Both the position numbers and the translations under genes were made by a program. A stretch of DNA of 64,000 nt from NCBI RefSeq assembly GCF_049671645.1, contig NZ_JBATVG010000027.1:1-64000 (forward strand), written 5' to 3'. This stretch comes from Castellaniella sp049671645. Lineage in GTDB: Bacteria > Pseudomonadota > Gammaproteobacteria > Burkholderiales > Burkholderiaceae_B. The notes under the pieces are model-generated. The model was not told the origin of the DNA. It was given only the letters and a program-made list of their open reading frames with translations, and did not search any database. Shown piece by piece: positions 1 to 8,184 of this stretch (positions are counted from its first letter, which is position 1; each line of letters begins with the position of its first letter).

Positions 1-55
1 GAAACGACAGCAGCCCGTCGTTCATTATTTCCTTCAGTTCCTGGTGCGCAATCAT
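1..55 (-). CDS. kdgD: 5-dehydro-4-deoxyglucarate dehydratase, N-terminal fragment
   Basis: Only the first 18 codons lie inside the window, read from 55 leftwards. They contain the string QELKEIMNDGLLSF, which closely resembles the N-terminus of KdgD enzymes (QELK...GLLSFPVTDF). KdgD is a dihydrodipicolinate-synthase-fold lyase that converts 5-keto-4-deoxyglucarate to 2-oxoglutarate semialdehyde and CO2. A GAGGA ribosome-binding site lies about 7 bases before the ATG. The divergent neighbour is uronate dehydrogenase, which feeds the same oxidative uronate pathway and supports the call. The identification rests on very few residues. Confidence 0.65.
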   Translation of the reverse strand, partial: MIAHQELKEIMNDGLLSF

Positions 56-74
56 GAAAACGTCCTCTGGTAGT

Positions 75-100
75 GAAAGAACGCATCAATCCGTTCTTTC
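75..100. promoter_or_regulatory. perfect inverted repeat in kdgD-udh intergenic region (first of three)
   Basis: Arms GAAAGAACG (75-83) and CGTTCTTTC (92-100) are exact reverse complements around an 8-base spacer. The repeat sits about 20 bases upstream of the kdgD start, so it could be an operator or a hairpin in the kdgD leader. No T-run follows on either strand. Confidence 0.5.
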
Positions 101-117
101 CTTATTTAGATATACGT

Positions 118-134
118 CATCATACAACATGATG
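118..134. promoter_or_regulatory. perfect inverted repeat in kdgD-udh intergenic region (second of three)
   Basis: CATCAT (118-123) and ATGATG (129-134) are exact reverse complements around a 5-base spacer. The 17-bp size and AT-rich setting suit a dimeric repressor such as a GntR-family protein. No such regulator is present beside these genes in the window. Confidence 0.45.
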
Positions 135-154
135 GGGAATGAAGCAATGCCGAA

Positions 155-175
155 AACGATCGCTCGCCGATCGTT
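155..175. promoter_or_regulatory. perfect inverted repeat in kdgD-udh intergenic region (third of three)
   Basis: AACGATCG (155-162) and CGATCGTT (168-175) are exact reverse complements around the 5-base spacer CTCGC. It lies about 110 bases before the udh start. Its sequence differs from the other two repeats, so the three need not bind the same protein. Confidence 0.45.
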
Positions 176-286
176 GCATCTCTTTAACATTACGTTTGCG
201 GCTGCTCAGGAAATTAGGGTAATTGCTGATTTCTGGTTATACGACAACATATCACAATAGCCCCTTGACCGTATGTGGAGAAGGGC

Positions 287-1108
287 GTGGCCGAGCACAA
301 ATTCGAACGACTGCTATTGACCGGCGCCGCCGGCGGGCTGGGTCAAGTCCTGCGCGACACGCTCAAACCCCTGGCGAACGTCCTGCGCCTTTCGGATGTG
401 CAGTCCCTGGGCGATCCCCGGGCGAACGAGGAAGTGCGTCTCTGCAACTTGGCGGACAGGCAAGCGGTCGATGAACTGGTGCAGGGTTGCGATGCCATCG
501 TCCACATGGGCGGGGTGTCGGTCGAGCGTCCCTTCGAGGAAATCCTCGAAGCCAACATCAAGGGTGTGTTCCACATCTACGAAGCGGCGCGTCGCCACGG
601 CGTGCGCCGGGTCATCTACGCCAGTTCCGTCCATGCGGTCGGCTTCTATCGCCAGTCCGAACACCTGGACGCCATGATGCCCACCCGGCCGGATGGCTAC
701 TATGGCCTTTCGAAGGTCTATGGCGAAGGCATGGCGAGCTTCTACCATGATCGCTATGGGATCGAGACGCTGACCATCCGCATCGGGTCTTCGTTTCCGG
801 AACCCAAGGATCGCCGGATGATGCATACGTGGCTCAGCAGCCGGGACCTGACCGAACTGATCCGCCGCGGCCTGTTCACGCCCGGCATCGGCCACACCAT
901 CGCCTTCGGCATGTCGGCCAACAAGGAGGTCTGGTGGACCAATTCGCAGGCGGCCCACCTGAACTACGCGCCGCAGGACACGTCGGAAACCTTCCGCGAT
1001 CAGATCGAGCGGCAGCCCATGCCGGCGGCCGACGACCCGGCCATGGTCTGGCAGGGCGGCGTCTTTACTGCGCAGGGGCCTTTCGACCCCGTCAAGGCGC
1101 CGGCCTGA
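287..1108 (+). CDS. udh: uronate dehydrogenase
   Basis: An extended-SDR NAD-dependent dehydrogenase of 273 residues. It matches the Agrobacterium/Pseudomonas Udh pattern along its length: the nucleotide-binding TGAAGGLG near residue 12, IVHMGGVSVERPFEEI, and a Tyr-x-x-x-Lys pair in YGLSK near residues 139-143. Udh oxidises D-galacturonate or D-glucuronate to the aldarolactone in the cytosol. The GTG at 287 is preferred over the in-frame GTG at 275 because GGAG lies about 5 bases before it. The ABC importer genes follow after 40 bases and kdgD is divergent, so the cluster probably imports and oxidises uronates. Confidence 0.85.
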   Translation: MAEHKFERLLLTGAAGGLGQVLRDTLKPLANVLRLSDVQSLGDPRANEEVRLCNLADRQAVDELVQGCDAIVHMGGVSVERPFEEILEANIKGVFHIYEAARRHGVRRVIYASSVHAVGFYRQSEHLDAMMPTRPDGYYGLSKVYGEGMASFYHDRYGIETLTIRIGSSFPEPKDRRMMHTWLSSRDLTELIRRGLFTPGIGHTIAFGMSANKEVWWTNSQAAHLNYAPQDTSETFRDQIERQPMPAADDPAMVWQGGVFTAQGPFDPVKAPA

Positions 1109-1148
1109 CCGCCGATCATTCATCATTACGCCAGACGCGAGGTTCAGT

Positions 1149-1910
1149 GTGCGCTATACCTTCGATTTTCTAGGACTGGCGCCGTATTGGAAAATGTTCC
1201 TCGACGGCGCGGTCACCACTCTGGAACTGACGCTGGCCTCGACCGTGTTCGGCTTGATCCTGGGCATCTTGTGCGCGATCGGGCGGCGCGGCAGCCGGCG
1301 CTGGCTGTCGGGCTTGTGCGGCGTTTATATAGAAGCGGTGCGCAATACGCCGTTCCTGGTGCAGATCTTCATCTTCTATTTCGGCCTGTCCAGCCTGGGC
1401 TACACCATGCCGGCGGCCGTGGCGGCGGTGATCACCATGGTCATCAATGTGGGGGCCTATTCGGCGGAGATCATCCGGGCCGGCATGGACGCCGTGCCGC
1501 CGGGCCAGGTCGAAGCCGCCGAATGCCTGGGCCTGTCGCGTCCGCGCATCTACTGGCACGTCGTCATGCTGCCCGCTTTTGAAAAGGTCTACCCGTCCAT
1601 CACCAGCCAGTTCGTGTTGATGATGCTGATGTCGTCCGTGACCTCGCAGATTTCCGCCGAGGAGCTGACCGGCGCCGCCAACAACATCCAGTCGATCACG
1701 TTTCTATCGCTGGAAACCTACATCGTCGTCGCAGGCCTGTATCTCGTGCTGGCCGTCATCCTGAAGACGCTGTTCTGGCTGGGCGGCACCCTGCTGTTTC
1801 GCAGGCGCCGCATCATCGCGCGGGACGCCCGTGCCGCGTCGCTGGCGTCTCACGCCGCCGCGCGCCGCCAGACCCCGCCGTCGGTGGCGGCCCGCCAGTC
1901 CGCCGTCTAG
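1149..1910 (+). CDS. polar-amino-acid-type ABC transporter permease (first)
   Basis: A 253-residue inner-membrane protein of the HisM/GlnP family. It has about five hydrophobic segments and the EAA-loop region VEAAECLGLSRPRIYWHVV that docks on the ATPase. The start is GTG. The last 40 residues are Arg/Ala-rich and look like a cytoplasmic tail. It lies 40 bases after udh and 9 bases before a second permease, so it belongs to an operon with udh. Family membership is clear. The substrate is not read from the sequence; the neighbours suggest uronate, aldarate or a related acid. Confidence 0.85.
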   Translation: MRYTFDFLGLAPYWKMFLDGAVTTLELTLASTVFGLILGILCAIGRRGSRRWLSGLCGVYIEAVRNTPFLVQIFIFYFGLSSLGYTMPAAVAAVITMVINVGAYSAEIIRAGMDAVPPGQVEAAECLGLSRPRIYWHVVMLPAFEKVYPSITSQFVLMMLMSSVTSQISAEELTGAANNIQSITFLSLETYIVVAGLYLVLAVILKTLFWLGGTLLFRRRRIIARDARAASLASHAAARRQTPPSVAARQSAV

Positions 1911-1919
1911 GAGCCATCC

Positions 1920-2570
1920 ATGGACCATTTCACCTTCGTGCAATTCGTCTATCTGCTCAAGGGCCTGGGCTGGACGCTGGTGCTGTCGGCCTTGTCCTTC
2001 GTCCTGGGATCCATCGCGGGGTTCGGGGTCATGCTGGCGCGGGTTTCCCGGTCCGGCATCATCCGGGCCGTCGCAGCCGTATTCATCCAGATGATTCAAG
2101 GCATCCCCTTGCTGGTCCTGCTGTTCATCGTCTACTTCGGCGTGGGGATTTTCGGCATCGACGTGCCGCCGCTGGCCGCGGCGGGCATTGCCTTGATGGT
2201 CTACGTCAGCGCCTTTCTGGGCGAGATCTGGCGCGGCAGCGTGGAGTCGATCGAAAAGACCCAGTGGGAAGCCGCCGAATGCCTGGGCCTGTCGCGCTGG
2301 CAATCGCTGATCCTGGTGGTGATTCCGCAGGCGGTGCGTCTGTCCCTGCCGGCAACGGTCGGTTTCCTGGTGCAGGTGCTCAAGTCCACTTCGCTGGCGT
2401 CCGTGGTCGGCTTCGTCGAGTTGACCCGTGCGGGCCAGATCATCAACAACTCGCTGTTCCAGCCGTTCCTGGTGTTCGCGCTGGTGGGCGGCTTCTACTT
2501 TTTACTGTGCTACCCCTTGTCGAAGTGGAGCCGAACCATGGAGAGGAAGTTAAATGTCAGTCGTCGTTAG
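1920..2570 (+). CDS. polar-amino-acid-type ABC transporter permease (second)
   Basis: A 216-residue membrane protein of the same family as the preceding permease, with the conserved WEAAECLGLSRWQSLILVV loop for coupling to the ATPase. TM segments are visible from about residue 18 onwards. A GGAG ribosome-binding site precedes the ATG. Its 3' end overlaps the ATPase gene by 17 bases, which suggests translational coupling. It should form the heterodimeric channel with the first permease. Confidence 0.87.
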   Translation: MDHFTFVQFVYLLKGLGWTLVLSALSFVLGSIAGFGVMLARVSRSGIIRAVAAVFIQMIQGIPLLVLLFIVYFGVGIFGIDVPPLAAAGIALMVYVSAFLGEIWRGSVESIEKTQWEAAECLGLSRWQSLILVVIPQAVRLSLPATVGFLVQVLKSTSLASVVGFVELTRAGQIINNSLFQPFLVFALVGGFYFLLCYPLSKWSRTMERKLNVSRR

Positions 2571-3282
2571 CCTCCAGAACGTTCATAAGAGTTTCGGGCA
2601 CAACCAGGTGCTCAAGGGCGTGACCTTCGACATCGCCCGAGGGCAGGTCGTCGCCATCATCGGCCAGAGCGGGTCCGGGAAGAGCACCGCGCTCAGATGC
2701 ATGGACCGCCTCGAAACCATCGATGAAGGCGCCATCCAGGTGTGCGGTCATCTGCTGGGCGGCGACAAGGTCGATCTGGAACAGCTGCGCAAGGACGTCG
2801 GCATCGTGTTCCAGAGCTACAACCTCTTTCCCCACCTGACGGTCGGCCACAACATCACCCTGGCGCTCAAGCATGTGCGCAAGCTGTCGCGCAAGGCGGC
2901 GGAAGACCGCGCCCGCGCCGTGCTGGAGACCGTGGGTCTGCTGGAAAAATACGACAGCTACCCGGAACAGCTTTCCGGCGGACAGCAGCAGCGGGTCGCC
3001 ATCGCCCGGTCGTTGGCGATGGAACCCCAGGTCATGCTGTTCGACGAGGTCACATCCGCGCTGGACCCGAAGCTGACCGGAGAGGTCCTCAAGGTCATCG
3101 AAAAACTGGCGGAAGGCGGGATGACGATGGTGCTGGTGACGCACGAAATGGCCTTCGCCCGGCGAGTGGCGGACCAGATCATTTTCATGCACGAAGGGCA
3201 GGTCTGGGAAACCGGCGGCCCCGAAATCCTGGTCAACCCCGCCACTCAGGAACTGCAGGACTTCATAGGCAATGGCCTATAA
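2554..3282 (+). CDS. polar-amino-acid-type ABC transporter ATP-binding protein
   Basis: A 242-residue nucleotide-binding subunit of the GlnQ/HisP type. It shows Walker A GQSGSGKST, a Q-loop in VFQSYNLFPHLTV, the signature LSGGQQQR, Walker B VMLFDEVTSALD and the switch His in VLVTHEM. An AGGAAG ribosome-binding site lies inside the end of the permease gene. It would power import by the two permeases just upstream. Its length is normal for the family. Confidence 0.9.
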   Translation: MSVVVSLQNVHKSFGHNQVLKGVTFDIARGQVVAIIGQSGSGKSTALRCMDRLETIDEGAIQVCGHLLGGDKVDLEQLRKDVGIVFQSYNLFPHLTVGHNITLALKHVRKLSRKAAEDRARAVLETVGLLEKYDSYPEQLSGGQQQRVAIARSLAMEPQVMLFDEVTSALDPKLTGEVLKVIEKLAEGGMTMVLVTHEMAFARRVADQIIFMHEGQVWETGGPEILVNPATQELQDFIGNGL

Positions 3283-3329
3283 ATTCAAGAGGCGCGCAGC
3301 CTCGTCACAACCCACCGAAGGAGACTTGG

Positions 3330-4121
3330 ATGAAGTTCAAGAAGACAGCATGGATCGCCGCCGCAAGCCTGTGCGCTTTTGGCATGACGGCGCAGGCCGG
3401 CGATCTGGATCAGATCAAGAAAGATGGCGTGATCCGGGTCGCCATCGCCATGGGCGTTCCCATGTTCAGCTACGCCAACGCCCAGATGCAGCCGGAAGGA
3501 TCCGACGTGAGCACGGCTGAGATGCTGGCGAAGGACCTGGGGGTCAAACTGGAACTGGTGCCCATCACCAACGCGGCGCGCATCCCGACCATTCAGACCG
3601 GCAAGGCGGATATCGCCGTCGCCAATCTGTCGATCACCGCGGAGCGTTCCAAGGTCATCGACTTTTCCGTGCCGTATGCTTCTTTGCAGATCATCGTGGC
3701 CGCCCCGAAAGAACTGAAGATCGCGGACTACAAGGATCTGAAGGGGGTCAAGATCGGCGTGACCCGCGCAACGGTCAACGATACCGACATCACGAAGAAC
3801 GCGCCGGATGCCAATATCCGGCGATTCGAGGATGATGCCACGCTGGTCACGGCAGCGGCCTCAAAGCAGGTCCAGGCCATCTCGTCGCAGTGGCCCAACG
3901 TGGCGGAAGTCAACAAGAAGCTGAAGAACGATCCCTACGAAACCAAGTTCGTCCAGCATGAATTCATGCTGGGGATCGCCATGCCCAAGCAGACCCCGAA
4001 GCTGAAGGCCTGGCTGGACGAGTGGGTGCGCAAGAACCTGAAGAACGGCAATCTGAATGCCGCCTACAAGAAGTACCACGGCAACGACCTGAGCCCGTCC
4101 GTGCTGGCCAACGGGGCTTGA
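3330..4121 (+). CDS. periplasmic substrate-binding protein, family 3
   Basis: A 263-residue solute-binding protein. Residues 1-22 form a signal peptide with a likely cut after AQA. The mature part begins DLDQIKKDGVIRVAIAM, typical of family 3 (amino-acid-type) proteins, and contains the expected GKADIAVANLSIT and IDFSVPY segments. GGAG precedes the ATG. It is the last gene of the udh-ABC cluster. Its stop codon abuts the stop of the convergent ppc with no spacer, so no terminator separates them. A uronate or aldarate ligand is an inference from the neighbours only. Confidence 0.87.
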   Translation: MKFKKTAWIAAASLCAFGMTAQAGDLDQIKKDGVIRVAIAMGVPMFSYANAQMQPEGSDVSTAEMLAKDLGVKLELVPITNAARIPTIQTGKADIAVANLSITAERSKVIDFSVPYASLQIIVAAPKELKIADYKDLKGVKIGVTRATVNDTDITKNAPDANIRRFEDDATLVTAAASKQVQAISSQWPNVAEVNKKLKNDPYETKFVQHEFMLGIAMPKQTPKLKAWLDEWVRKNLKNGNLNAAYKKYHGNDLSPSVLANGA

Positions 4122-6971
4122 TTACCCTGAGTTCCGCAGGCCGGCCGCAATCCCGTTGATCGTCATGTGGATTGCCCGCTGGTCGCGGGATTCCTGTTCG
4201 TTGGCGCGGTGCGCCGATGCGGCGCCTGAACGCATGCGGCGCAGCAGTTCCACCTGCAGGTGGTTCAGCGGGTCGATATAGGCGAAGCGTTCGGCCAGGG
4301 CCGCCTGCAGCGGGGCATCGTGGGCCAGCAGCTCGTGCCCCGTGATGTCGCGGAATATGCCGAGGGTGGCGTGGTATTCGCTTTCGATGCGGGTAAAGAT
4401 CTGCTTGCGCAAGGCCTTGTCGGTCAGCAGTTCGGCATAGGCGCGGCCGATGGCCAGGTCGGTCTTGGCCAGCACCTGTTCCATATTGGACAGCAGGGTG
4501 CGGAAAAACGGCCAGTCGCGGGCCATGGCCTGCAGGCGCAGCAGGCGCGTTTCGCGGCCCAGGGCATGATCGGGGCCGCCTTCGTCCAGATAGCGGGTCA
4601 GGGCCGTGCCGACGCCGTACCAGCCGGGCAGCGGCAGGCGGCATTGCGCCCAGGAAAACGACCAGGGGATGGCGCGCAGGTCTTCGATGCGCTGCAAGGC
4701 CTTGCGTGAAGACGGCCGCGACCCGATGTTCAGGCCGGCGATCTCCCGGATCGGGGTCGAGGCGAAGAAATAGTCCGTGAACCCTTCCGTGCCGTAGACC
4801 AGGTCCCGGTATGCTTCCCGGGCCGTCTGCGACATCCAGGCCATGGCTTCGCCGTATTCCGTGGCGTTCTGGTCTTCGTGGCGGGCGGCGGGCGCGCCCG
4901 CCAGGCTGGCTTCCAGGGTGGCGGCCACGAACAGTTCCAGGTGCCAGCGGCCGACCTCCGCGTCTTTGTAGCGGCCCTGGATGATTTCCCCCTGTTCCGT
5001 CAGGCGGATCTGGTTGTTCACGGTGCCGGGCGGCTGCGCGACGATGGAATCGTAGCTGGGGCCGCCGCCCCGGCCCACGGAACCGCCCCGGCCGTGGAAC
5101 AGGCGCAGGCGGGTGCGATGCTTGCGGAAGACCTCGACCAGGCGGCGTTCCGCCTGGTACAGCGACCAGTTGGACGTCAGATAGCCGCCATCCTTGTTGC
5201 TGTCCGAATAGCCCAGCATCACTTCCTGGATGCCGTCCTGCGCCTGGCGCACGCGGGCGGCGACTTCGGGCAGCGACAGCCAGGCATCCATGATCTCGGG
5301 GCCGCGCTCCAGATCGGGGATGGTCTCGAACAGCGGCACCACCATCAAGCCTTCCTGCGCCGCGGGTTGGCCCACCGTCGGCGCGATCAGGCCGGTTTCC
5401 TGCTGCAGCACCAGCGCTTCCAGCAGGTCGCTGAGGGTCTCCGTGTGCGACACGATGGATTGGCGGATGGCGGCCGCGCCGAAGCGGCGGCGGCCATCGG
5501 CGGCCATGCGCAGGATGGCCAGTTCCTTGGTGGTTTCCGCCGAATATTCGACCCAGGGGGAGACCAGCGGGCGCGGTTCGCGCAGCTCCTGGCGCAGGAC
5601 CCGGACGCGGTCCGTTTCGGACAACCGCGCATAGCGGACGGACTTGCCGTCCAGCGTGACACCGGCGTGTTGCATCAGTTCGTCGAACACGCGCTCGTGC
5701 ACGTCGGAGCTTTGCCGCAGATCGACGGTCGCCAGGTGAAAGCCGAAGATTTCCACCGCCTGGCGCAGATGCGTCAGGCGCAGCCGGCCCACCAGGGCGC
5801 CGTGATGGGTATCCAGGGATTCGGCAATGGTGCGCAGGTCGGCCGCCAGCTCGGATGCCGCCGCGTAGGCGGGGGCGTCGTAGGTGTTGCGTCGGGCCAG
5901 CCGGCGCCCGGTCAAAGCCAGGGCGGTGGCGGCCAGCCGGGCATAGATATGGATGCTGGCCCGCCGATAGGGCTCGTCCTGGCGGTGGGTGGACGGGTCC
6001 TGGCTGCTGGCGGCAAGGTCGGCCAGGGCGGGCGTGACCTGCATCAGCGACTGGGACACCGACAGCTCGGCCCCCAGGGCATGGATTTCGGTCAGGTAAT
6101 AGCGCAAGGCGTGGGCCGATTGGCGCAGCAGGGCTTGCTCCAGCGTGGCTGCGTTGACGTTGGGGTTGCCGTCGCGGTCCCCGCCGATCCAACTGCCCAT
6201 GTGGGCGAAAGAGGGCAGCGGCGCGTTGTCCACGTCAAAGACGGATTTCGGCGGTTTTCGCAGCAAAGCCCCCATGTCCAGGTGCAGTTGGGGCAGGGTG
6301 CTGAAGAACGTGCTGGTGTAGTACGACAGGGCGTTGTCGATTTCGTCCAGTACCGTCAGCTTGCTTTGGCGCAGCATGCGGGTCTGCCACAGCGCGGCGA
6401 TCAGGCCCGTCAGCCGTTCCTGCAGGTGCGCGGCTTCCAGGGGCGCGTGGGGCGCGTCCATGTGGCGCAGGTGCCGGGCGACTTCCTGGTGCAGGTCCAG
6501 GGTGCTCTTGCGCTGCACTTCGGTCGGGTGGGCGGTCAGCACCGGGACGATGCAGGCCTGGGACAGATGCTGGCGGATGCGGCTGCCCGACAGGCCGCCC
6601 GATTTCAGGCGTTCCACGGCATGTTGCAGGCTGCCGGGCGTGGCCGAGCCATCGGCCTGCCACTGCAGGCGCTGGCGGCGGGTCTGGTCGCGGTCTTCGG
6701 CGATGTTGGACAGGTGCAGGAAATAGCTGAAGGCGCGGGCGACCGAATTGGCCTCGCCGTCCGCCAGTTTGCGGATCTGGCGTTCCAGCATGCGGCCGTC
6801 CTTGTCCTGGCCTTCGCGGCGGAATGTGACGGCGGCGCGGCGCAGCTTTTCAATCACGTCGTAGATGGGGCGGCCTTCGCATTCCCGGATGACTTCCCCT
6901 AATGTGCGGCCCAGCAGCCGGATGTCCTGTCGCAGAGGGGAAATGACGTCGTTCGGGGATGCGGGCTTCAC
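4122..6971 (-). CDS. ppc: phosphoenolpyruvate carboxylase
   Basis: A 949-residue enzyme that carboxylates PEP to oxaloacetate to refill the TCA cycle. Diagnostic segments are present in order: VLTAHPTEVQRKS with the catalytic His near 148, GSWIGGDRDGNPNV, MLGYSDSNKDGGYLTSNW, the glycine-rich FHGRGGSVGRGGGPS loop, and a C-terminus ending NSG. The protein is longer than the E. coli enzyme but within the bacterial range. It is a single-gene unit, convergent with the udh-ABC operon and downstream of an SDR gene on the same strand. Confidence 0.97.
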   Translation of the reverse strand: MKPASPNDVISPLRQDIRLLGRTLGEVIRECEGRPIYDVIEKLRRAAVTFRREGQDKDGRMLERQIRKLADGEANSVARAFSYFLHLSNIAEDRDQTRRQRLQWQADGSATPGSLQHAVERLKSGGLSGSRIRQHLSQACIVPVLTAHPTEVQRKSTLDLHQEVARHLRHMDAPHAPLEAAHLQERLTGLIAALWQTRMLRQSKLTVLDEIDNALSYYTSTFFSTLPQLHLDMGALLRKPPKSVFDVDNAPLPSFAHMGSWIGGDRDGNPNVNAATLEQALLRQSAHALRYYLTEIHALGAELSVSQSLMQVTPALADLAASSQDPSTHRQDEPYRRASIHIYARLAATALALTGRRLARRNTYDAPAYAAASELAADLRTIAESLDTHHGALVGRLRLTHLRQAVEIFGFHLATVDLRQSSDVHERVFDELMQHAGVTLDGKSVRYARLSETDRVRVLRQELREPRPLVSPWVEYSAETTKELAILRMAADGRRRFGAAAIRQSIVSHTETLSDLLEALVLQQETGLIAPTVGQPAAQEGLMVVPLFETIPDLERGPEIMDAWLSLPEVAARVRQAQDGIQEVMLGYSDSNKDGGYLTSNWSLYQAERRLVEVFRKHRTRLRLFHGRGGSVGRGGGPSYDSIVAQPPGTVNNQIRLTEQGEIIQGRYKDAEVGRWHLELFVAATLEASLAGAPAARHEDQNATEYGEAMAWMSQTAREAYRDLVYGTEGFTDYFFASTPIREIAGLNIGSRPSSRKALQRIEDLRAIPWSFSWAQCRLPLPGWYGVGTALTRYLDEGGPDHALGRETRLLRLQAMARDWPFFRTLLSNMEQVLAKTDLAIGRAYAELLTDKALRKQIFTRIESEYHATLGIFRDITGHELLAHDAPLQAALAERFAYIDPLNHLQVELLRRMRSGAASAHRANEQESRDQRAIHMTINGIAAGLRNSG

Positions 6972-7082
6972 GGGGTCTCCATCATGGATCGAGGATTGAA
7001 TGGCGCTTGGGTGCCGCGACCGCGCAGGGAGCCCCGCGCGGGCGGCCGTTCATAATAAGCGCATTAGGGCAATCTTCGCATA

Positions 7083-7109
7083 GCTGTTATGCGTTTTTCT
7101 TATAACAGC
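7083..7109. promoter_or_regulatory. inverted repeat upstream of ppc
   Basis: GCTGTTAT (7083-7090) and ATAACAGC (7102-7109) are exact reverse complements around 11 bases. It lies between the SDR stop and the ppc start, both on the minus strand. No T-run follows it on that strand, so an operator for ppc is as likely as a terminator. Confidence 0.4.
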
Positions 7110-7136
7110 GCGGGCCGGGCCGGATGGCGGAGCTGC

Positions 7137-7904
7137 CTACAAGCCGCCGGCGCAAGCCACCGTGGTGCCGGTGATGTAGGATGCGGCCGGCGATAGCAGC
7201 CAGGCAATGGCCGCTGCGATTTCGCCGGGTTCCGCCAGCCGGCCCAGCGGAATCCTGGGCGCGATGCGCGTGGGGCGGTCCGGTTCGCCGGCCGCGGCAT
7301 GGATGCCCGTCAGGGTGCTTCCGGGCGCCAGGCCGCAGACGCGGATGCCCTCGGCCGCGACTTCCCGCGCCAATCCCAGGGTGAAGGCGTCGAGCGCCGC
7401 CTTGCTGGCCGCGTAGTGCACGTATTCGCCGGGGCTGCCGGTGCGCGCCGCGACGGATGACACGTTCACGATCACGCCGGCCAGGCGGTGGCGCCTGAAG
7501 TGGGCCAGGGCCTGGCGCGTACAGCGCATGGCGCCCAGTACGTTGACGTCGAACACGTGTTCGATCACCTCGTCGGGCGTCCGGTCGAATGGTCCGATCG
7601 GTCCTGTGATCCCCGCGTTGTTGACCAGGCCGGTTATCCGGCCGGCGGCCGACTCCGCGTGTTGAAACATGCGCTGGACCTCGTCCGGGCGGGCGACGTC
7701 GGCCTGGATGGCGAATGCCCGGCGGCCCAGTGCCCGGATCTGGTCGGCGACGGCAGTCGCTGCCGCGTCGTCGCGCGCGTAGTTGACGATGACGTCGTGG
7801 CCCGCTTGCGCCACGGCCAGCGCCGTCGCTGCGCCGATGCCCCGGCCCGCGCCGGTGATGAGAATGGCGCCGGCCTGTTCGGCCGGCCGGTTCTGGCCGT
7901 TCAT
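7137..7904 (-). CDS. SDR family oxidoreductase (3-oxoacyl-ACP-reductase-like)
   Basis: A 255-residue classical short-chain dehydrogenase. It has the cofactor motif TGAGRGIG near residue 17, NNAG, a catalytic Ser in VSSVAA, and YAASK with the catalytic Tyr and Lys. The C-terminal SYITGTTVACAGGL is typical of FabG-like members. The Asn-Tyr-Ala-Arg after the second strand favours NADP(H). The gene stands alone, divergent from a Crp/Fnr regulator across about 280 bases. The physiological substrate cannot be told from the sequence. Confidence 0.85.
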   Translation of the reverse strand: MNGQNRPAEQAGAILITGAGRGIGAATALAVAQAGHDVIVNYARDDAAATAVADQIRALGRRAFAIQADVARPDEVQRMFQHAESAAGRITGLVNNAGITGPIGPFDRTPDEVIEHVFDVNVLGAMRCTRQALAHFRRHRLAGVIVNVSSVAARTGSPGEYVHYAASKAALDAFTLGLAREVAAEGIRVCGLAPGSTLTGIHAAAGEPDRPTRIAPRIPLGRLAEPGEIAAAIAWLLSPAASYITGTTVACAGGL

Positions 7905-8184
7905 GATGTGGTTTCCTCGGCAGTGGCGTCGCCTGGGCCGCGCGCCGGGAACCGGCGCGGGTCGACGGACTTATTATGCCGGATCGGTTCCCGAAGAACG
8001 ATGCCGGATGGGCGCGGAGGATCTGGTTTTCCGGGAGCGGCCCGGAAGTCTGCCGTCGTCCCTGCCGTGTCCTGGCCCGCGGGTATCCGGCTATGACGCA
8101 GTATGATGTTTTCGAGGGCGTCGGCCCTTGCAGGATGCGGGCCGCTTGGCCGCATGCCGCCTCATTCACAGGATTGGATTCACG

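Noticed and set aside
3964..6192. 742-codon open frame on the minus strand inside ppc
   Set aside because: It is a different frame over the well-supported ppc gene, with Arg/Pro/Gly-rich composition typical of out-of-frame GC-rich DNA.
4878..6902. 674-codon open frame antisense to ppc
   Set aside because: Composition is Gln/Gly/Arg-rich without any recognisable motif; the opposite strand encodes a complete PEP carboxylase.
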